In this document: in pieces, positions 51,988 through 61,894 of the stretch
How positions within the stretch are numbered: position 1 is the first letter of the stretch
Layout: each line of letters starts with the position of its first letter
Assembly: GCA_052103955.1 (NCBI GenBank)
Contig: JBQELO010000015.1
Coordinates: 1-64,000, forward strand
DNA length: 64,000 nucleotides
DNA from: Paenalcaligenes sp052103955
GTDB taxonomy: Bacteria; Pseudomonadota; Gammaproteobacteria; Burkholderiales; Burkholderiaceae_B
Direction of reading: 5' to 3'
The notes under the pieces: generated by a model
Told to the model about the DNA's origin: nothing
The model's database searches: none
The model's input: only the letters and a program-made list of their open reading frames with translations
Position numbers and translations under genes: made by a program

Positions 51988-54318
51988 ATGGTAGAACTCA
52001 CCATCGACGGCATCAAACTAGAAGCGCCTGAAGGCAGCATGGTTATCCAAGCTGCGCAGGATGCTGGGGTGTATGTGCCGCACTTCTGTTATCACAAAAA
52101 ACTTAGCATTGCGGCTAACTGCCGTATGTGTTTGGTTGATGTGGAAAAAGCACCCAAACCGTTGCCTGCGTGTGCCACACCGGTTACTAACGGTATGGTT
52201 GTGCGTACGCGTTCAGAAAAAGCCATCGCTGCACAGAAAAGCGTGATGGAATTCCTGCTGATTAACCACCCATTGGATTGCCCGGTTTGTGACCAGGGCG
52301 GTGAGTGTCAGCTGCAAGATTTGGCCGTAGGTTATGGCGGTTCCGAATCTCGCTACGAGGAAGAAAAGCGTGTGGTTGTGGCCAAAGAAATGGGCCCACT
52401 GATTTCCACAGAAGCTATGCAACGTTGCATTCACTGTACACGCTGTGTGCGTACTGGCGAAGAAATCGCTGGTCTGCAAGAAGTAGGTATGTTGAACCGC
52501 GGCGAACACGCTGAAATCACCACTTTTGTGGGGCGTGCTGTAGAGTCTGAATTGTCCGGTAACATGATTGACGTGTGCCCCGTTGGCGCGCTGTTGTCTA
52601 AACCGTTCCACTTCAAAGCTCGTACATGGGAATTGGCCCGTCGCCATTCCGTAAGCCCACACGACAGCTTGGGTGCCAACTTGGTTGTGCAATCCAAAAT
52701 GGATCGTGTACTGCGTGTAGTACCGTTTGAAAACGAAGCGGTTAACGAGTGCTGGATCAGTGACCGTGACCGTTTCTCTTACACAGGTTTGTACACTGAA
52801 GACCGTCTGACACACCCCATGATTCGTGGCAGTGATGGCAGCTGGCGTGAGGCGTCGTGGAGCGATGCACTACAACACGTAGTGGCTGCCATGAACGCGA
52901 TCCGCGAGAAATTCGGTGCAGATCAAATTGGTGGCTTGGGTAGCCCAACAGCGACTACAGAAGAATTGGCCTTGTTGGCACGTTTGATGCGTGCGCTGGG
53001 CTCAGAAAACGTTGACTTCCGTCTGCGTCAAATTGATGCGCGTTTAGATCAAGCACTGGCTGGTACTCCATGGTTGGGTATGCCAGTTACGCAGCTAAAC
53101 GAGTTGGATCGTGTGTTGGTCGTAGGTTCTTTCCTGCGTAAAGACCACCCACTGATGGCACAACGTCTGCGCCAAGCTGTTAAAGCAGGTGCTCAAGTGT
53201 CCTTCATTGACTCTGCTGCTGATGATCCGCACTTCGCACATATTCACCAGCGTATGACCGTTGCACCTAGCCAGATTGCTAATGCTGTGGCTGAAGTGGC
53301 TGTTGCGTTGGCTGAAGCTGCTGGTCAAACTGCACCAGCAGAATTTGCTGGTGTACAGGTTAGTGCAGAAGCACGCCGTATAGCTGAAAGCCTAAGTTCT
53401 GGCGAGAAAGTGGCTGTGTTTTTGGGCAACATGGTAGTGTCCAGCGATAACGCGAGCGTGATCGCGGCTAACGCTGCTGAAGTGGCTAAAGCTGCTAAAG
53501 CGACACTGGGCTGGTTGACTGCAGGTGGTAATACGGTTGGTGGTTACTTGGCGAATGCCGTACCTGCTAACGGTGCTCTGACTGCTGAGCAAATGTTGGC
53601 GCAAAGCTTGCGTTCTTACATTGTGCTGCACACAGAGCCAGCCTTTGATAGCGACTACGGTGCTCGTGCTGTAGAAACACTGAAAGCAGCGGCATTGTCC
53701 GTGGCCCTGACTCCTTTCCGCAGCGCGGCAGAAGAATGGGCCGATGTGATGCTGCCTATCGCACCATTTACAGAAACTTCCGGTTCTTTTGTGAACGCCG
53801 AAGGCCGTGTGCAAAGCTTCAAAGGTGCTGCGGCTCCTTTGGGTGAAACACGTCCAGGTTGGAAAGTGCTTCGCGTGTTGGGTAACCTGTTCCAGTTGGA
53901 CGGTTTCGACGACGAAACGTCTGAGTCTGTGCGTGACAGCGTATTGGCTGCTGGTATTGAGCCACGTCTAAACAACGCAATCAACGCTAAGCCTGCGCTG
54001 GTTGCTGCTGCAGAAGGCCTAGAGCGCGTTACTGATGTGCCTATTTACCGCAGTGATGCGTTGGTACGTCGTGCTGAACCATTGCAACAAACACCAGCAA
54101 GCGTACTGCCTACAGCACGTATGAATGCTGCCACACTGGCAAAATTGTCGCTGGCTGACGGTGACAGTGTGCGAGTTCGTTCAGCTCAAGGTGAAACCGT
54201 CTTGCCAGTTCAATTGGATGACACGGTGGCATTGGGTAGCGTACGTATCGCGACCGCCTTTGCAGAAACTGCATCGTTAGGAAGCAGCTTCGGTCAACTG
54301 ACAGTGGAGCGTGTCTAA
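51988..54318 (+). CDS. nuoG: NADH-quinone oxidoreductase subunit G
   Basis: A 776-residue subunit carrying several clusters. N-terminal ferredoxin domain with CYHKKLSIAANCRMC ... C (N1b), HPLDCPVCDQGGEC (N5, His-coordinated), CIHCTRC ... VCPVGAL (N4), then a molybdopterin-oxidoreductase-like domain that has lost its cofactor role. Ala-rich in the last third. Fifteen bases after nuoF; nuoH begins on the very next base after its stop. Confidence 0.96.
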   Translation: MVELTIDGIKLEAPEGSMVIQAAQDAGVYVPHFCYHKKLSIAANCRMCLVDVEKAPKPLPACATPVTNGMVVRTRSEKAIAAQKSVMEFLLINHPLDCPVCDQGGECQLQDLAVGYGGSESRYEEEKRVVVAKEMGPLISTEAMQRCIHCTRCVRTGEEIAGLQEVGMLNRGEHAEITTFVGRAVESELSGNMIDVCPVGALLSKPFHFKARTWELARRHSVSPHDSLGANLVVQSKMDRVLRVVPFENEAVNECWISDRDRFSYTGLYTEDRLTHPMIRGSDGSWREASWSDALQHVVAAMNAIREKFGADQIGGLGSPTATTEELALLARLMRALGSENVDFRLRQIDARLDQALAGTPWLGMPVTQLNELDRVLVVGSFLRKDHPLMAQRLRQAVKAGAQVSFIDSAADDPHFAHIHQRMTVAPSQIANAVAEVAVALAEAAGQTAPAEFAGVQVSAEARRIAESLSSGEKVAVFLGNMVVSSDNASVIAANAAEVAKAAKATLGWLTAGGNTVGGYLANAVPANGALTAEQMLAQSLRSYIVLHTEPAFDSDYGARAVETLKAAALSVALTPFRSAAEEWADVMLPIAPFTETSGSFVNAEGRVQSFKGAAAPLGETRPGWKVLRVLGNLFQLDGFDDETSESVRDSVLAAGIEPRLNNAINAKPALVAAAEGLERVTDVPIYRSDALVRRAEPLQQTPASVLPTARMNAATLAKLSLADGDSVRVRSAQGETVLPVQLDDTVALGSVRIATAFAETASLGSSFGQLTVERV

Positions 54319-55392
54319 ATGGAACTGCTGACAACTATTCAAAACTTCGGCGAAGGTTTGATTGGTCCTACCGCATGGTATGTGGTGTGGACACTGATCA
54401 AAATCGTTTGTATCGCTTTGCCGATCATCATCTGCGTGGCTTACCTGACATACTGGGAACGTAAGATGATTGGTTTCATGCACGCTCGTAAAGGTCCAAA
54501 CCGCGTGGGTCCACGTGGTTTGCTGCAACCTTTTGCTGACGTGTTCAAACTATTGACCAAAGAAGTTATTGTGCCTAGCAAGGCCAATAAAGTGCTGTTC
54601 TTCTTGGGGCCAGTGGTAACGTTGATGCCTGCTTTGGCAGCATGGGCGGTTATCCCCTTTGGTCCAGAAGTGGTCTTAGCAAACATTAACGCAGGTCTGC
54701 TGTACATCTTGGCGATTACGTCACTGGGTGTGTACGGCGTGATCGTGGCAGGTTGGGCTTCTAACTCTAAGTACGCGTTACTGGGTGGTCTGCGTGCAGC
54801 GGCTCAGGTGCTGTCTTACGAGTTGGCGATTGGTTTTGTGCTGATTACTGTGTTGTTGGTATCGGGCACATTGAACCTAAGCGAAATCGTACAGGGCCAA
54901 GATCGTGGGATGTTTGCCGATAGTGGCTTGAACTTCCTGTCTTGGAACTGGTTGCCTCTGCTGCCATTGTTTGTGGTTTACGTGATTTCTGCAGTAGCAG
55001 AAACCAACCGTCACCCGTTTGACGTGGTGGAAGGTGAGTCCGAGATTGTGGCGGGCCCAATGGTAGAGTACTCCGGTATGGGGTTTGCTCTGTTCTTCCT
55101 GGGTGAGTACGCCAACATGATCTTGTTGTCGGCACTGGCATCCATCATGTTCTTGGGCGGCTGGTTGCCAATCGTTGACTTTGCTCCCTTTACCTGGATT
55201 CCAGGCTGGTTGTGGCTGGGTCTGAAAACCTTTGTTGTAGTGTCAATGTTCATTTGGTTCCGTGCGACATTCCCACGTTACCGCTATGACCAGATTATGC
55301 GTTTGGGCTGGAAAGTATTCATTCCGCTGACAGGTATCTGGTTATTGGTGGTCGCGATCTGGATGCAGACACCCTGGAACATCTGGCAATAA
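54319..55392 (+). CDS. nuoH: NADH-quinone oxidoreductase subunit H
   Basis: A 357-residue membrane subunit with eight or nine helices, at the junction with the peripheral arm near the quinone channel. Conserved ERKMIGFMHARKGPNRVGPRGLLQPFADVFKLLTKE and AETNRHPFDVVEGESEIVAG. Starts directly after the nuoG stop. Confidence 0.97.
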   Translation: MELLTTIQNFGEGLIGPTAWYVVWTLIKIVCIALPIIICVAYLTYWERKMIGFMHARKGPNRVGPRGLLQPFADVFKLLTKEVIVPSKANKVLFFLGPVVTLMPALAAWAVIPFGPEVVLANINAGLLYILAITSLGVYGVIVAGWASNSKYALLGGLRAAAQVLSYELAIGFVLITVLLVSGTLNLSEIVQGQDRGMFADSGLNFLSWNWLPLLPLFVVYVISAVAETNRHPFDVVEGESEIVAGPMVEYSGMGFALFFLGEYANMILLSALASIMFLGGWLPIVDFAPFTWIPGWLWLGLKTFVVVSMFIWFRATFPRYRYDQIMRLGWKVFIPLTGIWLLVVAIWMQTPWNIWQ

Positions 55393-55412
55393 GGCTCGGG
55401 GGCTAAATAATT

Positions 55413-55901
55413 ATGGAAGCGATTAAAGATTTTTTTGGCAGCCTGATGCTGTCCGAGATGCTGAAGGGTATGCGTCTGACCGGGCGTTACTTTTTCCGCC
55501 GCAAAATTACGTTGCATTATCCACAGGAAAAAACGCCTACATCGGCGCGTTTTCGTGGGTTGCACGCTTTGCGACGCTATCCCAATGGTGAGGAGCGCTG
55601 CATTGCCTGTAAATTATGCGAAGCAGTTTGTCCGGCCTTGGCCATCTCCATCGAATCCGATGAGCGTGCAGACGGCACACGTCGTACTACACGTTACGAT
55701 ATCGATTTAACTAAATGCATTTTCTGCGGGTTTTGTGAAGAAAGTTGTCCAGTTGACTCCATCGTGGAAACACATATCCACGAATACCATGGGGAAAAAC
55801 GTGGTGACCTGTACTTCACAAAAGAAATGTTGCTGGCAGTAGGGGACCGTTACGAGTCCGAAATTGCTGAGCGACGTGCCGCTGATGCGCCTTACCGCTA
55901 A
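55413..55901 (+). CDS. nuoI: NADH-quinone oxidoreductase subunit I
   Basis: A 162-residue subunit with two [4Fe-4S] clusters (N6a, N6b) bound by CIACKLCEAVCP and CIFCGFCEESCP. An amphipathic N-terminal helix attaches it to the membrane arm. Twenty bases after nuoH. Confidence 0.97.
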   Translation: MEAIKDFFGSLMLSEMLKGMRLTGRYFFRRKITLHYPQEKTPTSARFRGLHALRRYPNGEERCIACKLCEAVCPALAISIESDERADGTRRTTRYDIDLTKCIFCGFCEESCPVDSIVETHIHEYHGEKRGDLYFTKEMLLAVGDRYESEIAERRAADAPYR

Positions 55902-55919
55902 GACAGGAGCAGAATACTC

Positions 55920-56555
55920 ATGTTTTCAACGATTCTGTTTTACGTGCTGGCGCTGGTTATTGTCATCGCTGCGTTCCGTGTGGTCACGGCTCGCAGTCCA
56001 GTGACAGCCGTGCTGCATTTGATTTTGACTTTCTTCACAGCCGCTATGCTGTGGATCTCGATGGGGGCCGAGTTCTTGGGCCTATTGCTAATCGTGGTCT
56101 ACGTTGGTGCGGTAATGGTGATGTTCTTGTTTGTGATCATGTTGTTGGATGTGCGTATGCCATCCATGACAGAGCACTTCAAGGCCTATATGCCAGTGGG
56201 CTCCATCGTGGGTCTGATTATGATTGCTGAAATGGCGATTGTATTGTTGCGCGCTTGGGTGGAAACACCTGCAGCTGCCGTAATGCCTGAGAACTACAAC
56301 AACACGAAAGTGCTGGGCGTACTGATGTACACCGAGTACGTGATGGCTGTGCAAGTAGGTGGGGTAATCCTGCTGGTAGGTATGGTAGCGGCTATTGCGT
56401 TGACACTGCGTCGTCGTTCCGATGTGAAGCGTACGGTTTCCTCTAAACAAGTGAAAGTGCGTGCTGAAGACCGTCTGCGTCTGGTTAGCATGCAAGCTCA
56501 GGTGGAACAACCCTCTACAGCTTCAGAAACTAACAGCGCTGGAGATAAACAATGA
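55920..56555 (+). CDS. nuoJ: NADH-quinone oxidoreductase subunit J
   Basis: A 211-residue membrane subunit with five helices; conserved EFLGLLLIVVYVGAVMVMFLFVIMLLD. Polar C-terminal tail. Its stop overlaps nuoK by four bases. Confidence 0.95.
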   Translation: MFSTILFYVLALVIVIAAFRVVTARSPVTAVLHLILTFFTAAMLWISMGAEFLGLLLIVVYVGAVMVMFLFVIMLLDVRMPSMTEHFKAYMPVGSIVGLIMIAEMAIVLLRAWVETPAAAVMPENYNNTKVLGVLMYTEYVMAVQVGGVILLVGMVAAIALTLRRRSDVKRTVSSKQVKVRAEDRLRLVSMQAQVEQPSTASETNSAGDKQ

Positions 56556-56863
56556 TGACACTAGGGTTGACGCACTATCTGATTTTAAGTGCCGTCCTGT
56601 TTACTATCGGTTTGCTGGGTTTCTTCTTCAATCGCCGCAATCTGCTGATCCTCTTGATGTCCGTCGAGCTGATCCTGCTATCCGCGAACATGAACTTCGT
56701 TGCATTTTCTACCTGGTCAGGTGACATTGCAGGGCAGGTTTTTGTTTTCTTTGTGTTAACCGTTGCAGCTGCTGAAGCAGCTATTGGTCTGGCAATTCTG
56801 GTATTGCTGTTCCGTAACTTGCAATCGATTAGCGTAAACAAACTTGACCAGCTCAAGGGTTGA
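56552..56863 (+). CDS. nuoK: NADH-quinone oxidoreductase subunit K
   Basis: A 103-residue membrane subunit with three helices and the buried glutamates of the proton path (MSVELILLSANMNFV and AAAEAAIGLAILVL). Two adjoining ATG codons (56552, 56555) are possible starts. Confidence 0.96.
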   Translation: MMTLGLTHYLILSAVLFTIGLLGFFFNRRNLLILLMSVELILLSANMNFVAFSTWSGDIAGQVFVFFVLTVAAAEAAIGLAILVLLFRNLQSISVNKLDQLKG

Positions 56864-56879
56864 TGGGATCGCACATACT

Positions 56880-58886
56880 ATGAACTCACCAAGTCTTTAT
56901 TTACTCATTGCATTGGCTCCCCTGGTCGGGGCCATGGTGGCTGGCCTGTTTGGTACTGGCTTTCTGGGCCGTTTCATCGGTAAGAAAGCCGCACACAGCA
57001 TCACTATCTTGGGCGTGTTGATTTCCTTCATCGGTTCGGTGATGGTATTGATGCAGACCATTGATGGTCAAACTTACAACGGTGCTGTGTACACCTGGGC
57101 CACTATCGGTAACGTCAGCTGGGAAATTGGTTTCCTGATTGACCGCTTGACGGCATTGATGATGGTTGTGGTTACTTCCGTATCACTGATGGTGCACATT
57201 TACACCATTGGCTATATGGCTGAAGACCCAGGCTACCAACGCTTTTTCTCTTACATCTCGCTGTTTACCTTCTCGATGTTGATGCTGGTCATGTCTAACA
57301 ACATGCTGCAGCTGTTCTTCGGTTGGGAAGCTGTGGGTCTGGTTTCTTACCTGCTGATCGGTTTCTGGTACGAACGTAAAACCGCGATTTTCGCCAACAT
57401 GAAAGCCTTCTTGGTGAACCGTGTGGGTGACTTCGGTTTTGTGTTGGGTATTGGTTTGCTGTATGCCTACACAGGCAGCATGCGTTACGACGATGTGTTC
57501 GCGCATGTAGCACAACTGAGCACCATGAAATTCCCAGGTACAGACTGGCAATTGCTGACAGTAGCGTGTATTGCTCTGTTTGTAGGTGCTATGGGTAAAT
57601 CGGCTCAGGTGCCTTTGCACTCTTGGCTGCCAGACTCCATGGAAGGCCCTACACCTATCTCCGCACTGATTCACGCGGCGACAATGGTGACAGCAGGTAT
57701 CTTCATGGTGGCTCGTTTCTCACCTGTGTACGAACACTCCACCACAGCGTTGTCCATGATCATTGTGATCGGTGCAATCGGTGCGTTGTTCTTGGGTGCG
57801 CTGGGCATTATCCAAAACGATATTAAACGCGTAGTGGCGTACTCAACCTTGTCTCAGTTGGGTTACATGACTGTGGCACTGGGTGCTTCTACTTACTCGG
57901 TAGCGATCTTCCACTTGATGACACACGCCTTCTTTAAAGCGTTGCTGTTCTTGGGGGCTGGTTCGGTCATTATCGGTATGCACCATAATCAAGACATCCG
58001 TGCAATGGGTGGGCTGCGTAAATACATGCCTATCACATGGATTACTTTCTTGATTGGTACGCTGGCGTTGGTGGGTACACCATTCTTCTCCGGTTTCTAC
58101 TCCAAAGAAAGCATCATTGAAGCCGCACATGCTGCAGCTGAAGCGGGTCTGTGGGGTGCTAACTTCGCGTACTACAGTGTATTGATCGGTGTGTTTGTGA
58201 CATCGCTGTACTCTTTCCGTCTGTACTTCTTGGTATTCCACGGTAAAGAAAACTTCCGCAATCCTTCCAAAGAAGCATTGGGCGATCACCATGCGCTGGA
58301 AGGCAACCCACACGAATCACCATGGGTTGTGACAGTACCTCTGCTGTTGTTGGCTGTGCCATCCATCATCACTGGTATCTGGTTTGTGGATCCATTGTTG
58401 TACGGTAGTTTCTTTGACAACATCATCACCGTTCACCCAGAAGAACACCCAGCCATTGTTGAGTTGGCTTCCGGTTGGAAAGGTTGGATGGCATACGCAT
58501 TGCACGGCTTTGTGACTCTGCCATTCTTCTTGGTGGTAGCGGGTATGGTCGTAGCATGGTATTGCTACCTGATTAACCCAGCTGTGCCGGCCGCGATCAA
58601 ACGCAACACTGCGTTTATCAACAAGGTCATGGAAAACAAATACTACGTGGACTGGTTCAACGAACAAGTCATTGCTCGCGGTGCTCGTTGTTTGGGTACT
58701 GGTCTCTGGAAAGGGGCGGATGCTGGCTTGATTGACGGTCTGATCGTCAACGGTAGCGCTCGTGTAGTAGGTTGGGTTGCTGCGGTGTCTCGCCGACTGC
58801 AATCCGGTTTCATCTACCACTACGCTTTTGCCATGATCATCGGTATTGTGGTGCTCCTGACATTCTTTGTGCTGACGGTTAAATAA
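56880..58886 (+). CDS. nuoL: NADH-quinone oxidoreductase subunit L
   Basis: A 668-residue antiporter-like proton pump with about 15 helices and the long lateral C-terminal helix. Conserved FFGWEAVGLVSYLLIGFW, GKSAQVPLHSWLPDSMEGPTPISALIHAATMV, FSGFYSKESIIEAA. Start at ATG 56880; a longer frame begins inside nuoK. The stop overlaps the nuoM start by one base. Confidence 0.97.
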   Translation: MNSPSLYLLIALAPLVGAMVAGLFGTGFLGRFIGKKAAHSITILGVLISFIGSVMVLMQTIDGQTYNGAVYTWATIGNVSWEIGFLIDRLTALMMVVVTSVSLMVHIYTIGYMAEDPGYQRFFSYISLFTFSMLMLVMSNNMLQLFFGWEAVGLVSYLLIGFWYERKTAIFANMKAFLVNRVGDFGFVLGIGLLYAYTGSMRYDDVFAHVAQLSTMKFPGTDWQLLTVACIALFVGAMGKSAQVPLHSWLPDSMEGPTPISALIHAATMVTAGIFMVARFSPVYEHSTTALSMIIVIGAIGALFLGALGIIQNDIKRVVAYSTLSQLGYMTVALGASTYSVAIFHLMTHAFFKALLFLGAGSVIIGMHHNQDIRAMGGLRKYMPITWITFLIGTLALVGTPFFSGFYSKESIIEAAHAAAEAGLWGANFAYYSVLIGVFVTSLYSFRLYFLVFHGKENFRNPSKEALGDHHALEGNPHESPWVVTVPLLLLAVPSIITGIWFVDPLLYGSFFDNIITVHPEEHPAIVELASGWKGWMAYALHGFVTLPFFLVVAGMVVAWYCYLINPAVPAAIKRNTAFINKVMENKYYVDWFNEQVIARGARCLGTGLWKGADAGLIDGLIVNGSARVVGWVAAVSRRLQSGFIYHYAFAMIIGIVVLLTFFVLTVK

Positions 58887-60385
58887 TGGCAAGCGATATG
58901 GTGTCTTCAACATTTCCCTGGTTATCGCTCGCAATCTTTGTGCCCATTTTTGCCGGCCTTTTGGTGCTGGCACTGGGGCGCGATGATCGTGCTAATTTCA
59001 CGCGTACACTGGCGCTGATTGGTGCGGTTGCGAGCTTCTTGGTAACAATTCCGCTGTACACAGGTTTCGACCCCAGTACAGCTGACCTGCAGTTTGTAGA
59101 GCTAACTCCCTGGATCCAGACCTTTGCCGTCAACTACCACTTAGGTGTAGATGGTATTTCTCTGTGGTTTGTATTGCTGACAGCCTTCATCACCATTATT
59201 GTGGTGTTGGCAGGCTGGGAAGTGATTAAGGATCGCGTACCGCAATACATGGGTGCGTTCCTGATTCTGTCGGGTTTGATGATTGGTGTGTTTGCAGCAG
59301 CCGATGGCATGCTGTTCTACATCTTCTTCGAAGCTACCTTGATCCCTATGTACATCATCATCGGTGTATGGGGTGGTCCACGTCGCGTGTACGCATCGTT
59401 CAAGTTCTTCTTGTACACCTTGTTGGGTTCGTTGCTGACTTTGGTTGCGTTCATCTACTTGTGGAACGTGTCAGGTGGCAGCTTCGACATCAAAACATGG
59501 CACGATGTGGCCTTGCCGATCAAACCACAAATTCTGATCTTCTTGGCACTGTTCATGGCCTTTGCTGTGAAAGTTCCAATGTGGCCAGTACACACATGGT
59601 TGCCTGATGCTCACGTGGAAGCACCTACTGGTGGTTCCGTTGTGTTGGCGGCGATCATGTTGAAATTGGGTGCGTACGGTTTCTTGCGTTTCTCGCTGCC
59701 TATCGCTCCAGATGCATCACACACCCTGTCGGGTTTCATGATTACTCTGTCTTTGGTTGCCGTGATCTACATTGGTCTGGTAGCGATTGTTCAGAAAGAC
59801 ATGAAGAAACTGGTGGCTTACTCTTCAGTTGCTCACATGGGTTTCGTAACACTGGGCTTCTTCATCTTCAACGCCACCGGTATGGAAGGCGCGATCATGC
59901 AGATGATTTCCCACGGTTTTGTATCCGGTGCGATGTTCCTGTGTATTGGTGTGCTGTACGACCGTTTGCACTCACGTGAAATTTCCGACTACGGTGGCGT
60001 AGTCAGCGTCATGCCACGTTTTGTGACCTTCTTCGTACTGTTCTCCATGGCAAACGCTGGTTTGCCAGGTACCAGTGGCTTTATCGGTGAATTCACGGTG
60101 ATTATGGGCGCAGTGCAGTACAACTTCTGGATCGGCTTGTTGACTGCTACAGCGTTGATTACTGGTGCTTCCTATTCGCTGTGGTTGCTGAAACGCGTAG
60201 CGTACGGCCCCATTACCAATGACAACGTGCGTAGCATGCCAGACCTAAGTGGTCGTGAGTTCTTCATCATGGCTGTGATGGCAATTGCTGTGTTGTACAT
60301 GGGTGTGTATCCAAAACCGTTCACAGAAGTCATGCACGTTTCGGTTGATGCACTGTTGCAGCATGTGTCTGTATCGAAACTGTAG
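58886..60385 (+). CDS. nuoM: NADH-quinone oxidoreductase subunit M
   Basis: A 499-residue antiporter-like proton pump with about 14 helices. Conserved FFEATLIPMYIIIGVWGG, FAVKVPMWPVHTWLPDAHVEAPTGGSVVLAAIMLKLGAYG and AHMGFVTLG. Confidence 0.97.
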   Translation: MASDMVSSTFPWLSLAIFVPIFAGLLVLALGRDDRANFTRTLALIGAVASFLVTIPLYTGFDPSTADLQFVELTPWIQTFAVNYHLGVDGISLWFVLLTAFITIIVVLAGWEVIKDRVPQYMGAFLILSGLMIGVFAAADGMLFYIFFEATLIPMYIIIGVWGGPRRVYASFKFFLYTLLGSLLTLVAFIYLWNVSGGSFDIKTWHDVALPIKPQILIFLALFMAFAVKVPMWPVHTWLPDAHVEAPTGGSVVLAAIMLKLGAYGFLRFSLPIAPDASHTLSGFMITLSLVAVIYIGLVAIVQKDMKKLVAYSSVAHMGFVTLGFFIFNATGMEGAIMQMISHGFVSGAMFLCIGVLYDRLHSREISDYGGVVSVMPRFVTFFVLFSMANAGLPGTSGFIGEFTVIMGAVQYNFWIGLLTATALITGASYSLWLLKRVAYGPITNDNVRSMPDLSGREFFIMAVMAIAVLYMGVYPKPFTEVMHVSVDALLQHVSVSKL

Positions 60386-60397
60386 GCCTGGAAGATT

Positions 60398-61885
60398 ATG
60401 GAAAATTCATTTGATTTCGCGTTAGCGCTACCAGAAATTGTGTTGCTGATTTCAGCAGCACTGGTACTGCTGTTCGATGCTTTTAACAAAGGTGAAAACC
60501 GCCACAGTACGTTTGTGCTGTCGCTGGTTTCCCTAGTAGTCGTGGCATGCGTCACGTTGTGGCAGTGGAATGCCGACATGTACGGCACGTCTTTCAGCGG
60601 TTTGTATGTGGTTGACCCGCTGTCGCACTTCTTGAAGTTTGTCTCCTACATTGCTGTAGCGGTCACCTTGATCTACGGGCGTGCTTACGCTGAGGATCGT
60701 GGCCTGTTGAAAAACGGTGGCGAACTCTACACATTGACGCTGATGGCATTGTTGGGTCAGATGCTGATGATCTCTGCCGGCAGCTTGTTGATGGCCTACT
60801 TGGGTCTAGAGCTGATGTCCTTTGCGTTGTACGCATTGGTTGCATTGCGTCGTGAGCACCAGCCTTCCGTTGAAGCAGCGATGAAGTACTTTGTGCTGGG
60901 TGCATTGGCTTCGGGTATCTTCTTGTACGGTATGTCCATGATCTACGGTGCGACAGGTACATTGAATCTGGGTCAAATTGCTGCAGCGATTTCCACAGGA
61001 GAAGCGAACCGTCTGACACTGATCTTCGGTGTGGTGTTTATCGTTGCTGGTTTGGGTTTCAAACTGACTGCAGCACCATTTCATATGTGGACACCAGACG
61101 TTTACCAAGGCGCTCCAACCACTGTTGCATTGGTAATTGCCGCAGCACCAAAATTGGCTGCTGTAGCAATGGCTCTGCGTCTGTTGATCGAAGCGTTGCA
61201 TGGTATTGCGATTGATTGGCAGCCCATGTTGATGTTGCTGGCGATTGCTTCGCTGGTCATTGGTAACCTGACTGCGATCATGCAGACCAACTTCAAACGT
61301 ATGTTGGCGTTTTCTACTGTGTCGCACATGGGTTTCATTTTCCTGGGCTTCATGGCAGGTGTAGGTGCTGATGGTCTGGTGAACGAAGAAGCATACGGTG
61401 CATCCTTGTTCTACGCTGTGATCTACGTGCTGACTACATTGAGCACCTTCGGTCTGATGCTGGTGCTGAGCCGTCAAGGTTTTGAATGTGAAAACATTGA
61501 TGACTTCAAAGGTTTGAACCGTCGTCACCCAATCTTGGCATTTGTATTGTTGCTGTCCATGTTCTCGTTGGCTGGTATCCCTCCTTTGGCAGGTTTCTAC
61601 GCCAAGTTGGCTATCCTTCAAGCGGTGATTGGCGCAGGTTACATTAGCGTAGCGATTGTGGCTGTACTGATGTCCTTGATTGGTGCGTTCTACTATCTGC
61701 GCGTTGTTAAAGTTGCTTACTTTGACGAACCAGAAGAGAAAAATGCAGAACCACTGTCTTTGGGTTGGGTAACTGGCGGTATTCTGTCTCTGAACGGTTT
61801 GCTGGTGCTGGTTTACGGTATACTGCCCGGCAGCTTGTTGGCGCTGTGTATACAGGTTATCCGTGATTCGTTGGTTTTCTATTAA
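60398..61885 (+). CDS. nuoN: NADH-quinone oxidoreductase subunit N
   Basis: A 495-residue antiporter-like proton pump. Conserved YLGLELMSFALYALVALRR, GLGFKLTAAPFHMWTPDVYQGAPTTV and FSLAGIPPLAGFYAKL. Last of the 14 complex I genes, nine bases before the DUF2818 gene. Confidence 0.97.
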   Translation: MENSFDFALALPEIVLLISAALVLLFDAFNKGENRHSTFVLSLVSLVVVACVTLWQWNADMYGTSFSGLYVVDPLSHFLKFVSYIAVAVTLIYGRAYAEDRGLLKNGGELYTLTLMALLGQMLMISAGSLLMAYLGLELMSFALYALVALRREHQPSVEAAMKYFVLGALASGIFLYGMSMIYGATGTLNLGQIAAAISTGEANRLTLIFGVVFIVAGLGFKLTAAPFHMWTPDVYQGAPTTVALVIAAAPKLAAVAMALRLLIEALHGIAIDWQPMLMLLAIASLVIGNLTAIMQTNFKRMLAFSTVSHMGFIFLGFMAGVGADGLVNEEAYGASLFYAVIYVLTTLSTFGLMLVLSRQGFECENIDDFKGLNRRHPILAFVLLLSMFSLAGIPPLAGFYAKLAILQAVIGAGYISVAIVAVLMSLIGAFYYLRVVKVAYFDEPEEKNAEPLSLGWVTGGILSLNGLLVLVYGILPGSLLALCIQVIRDSLVFY

Positions 61886-61894
61886 GAGGTAGTT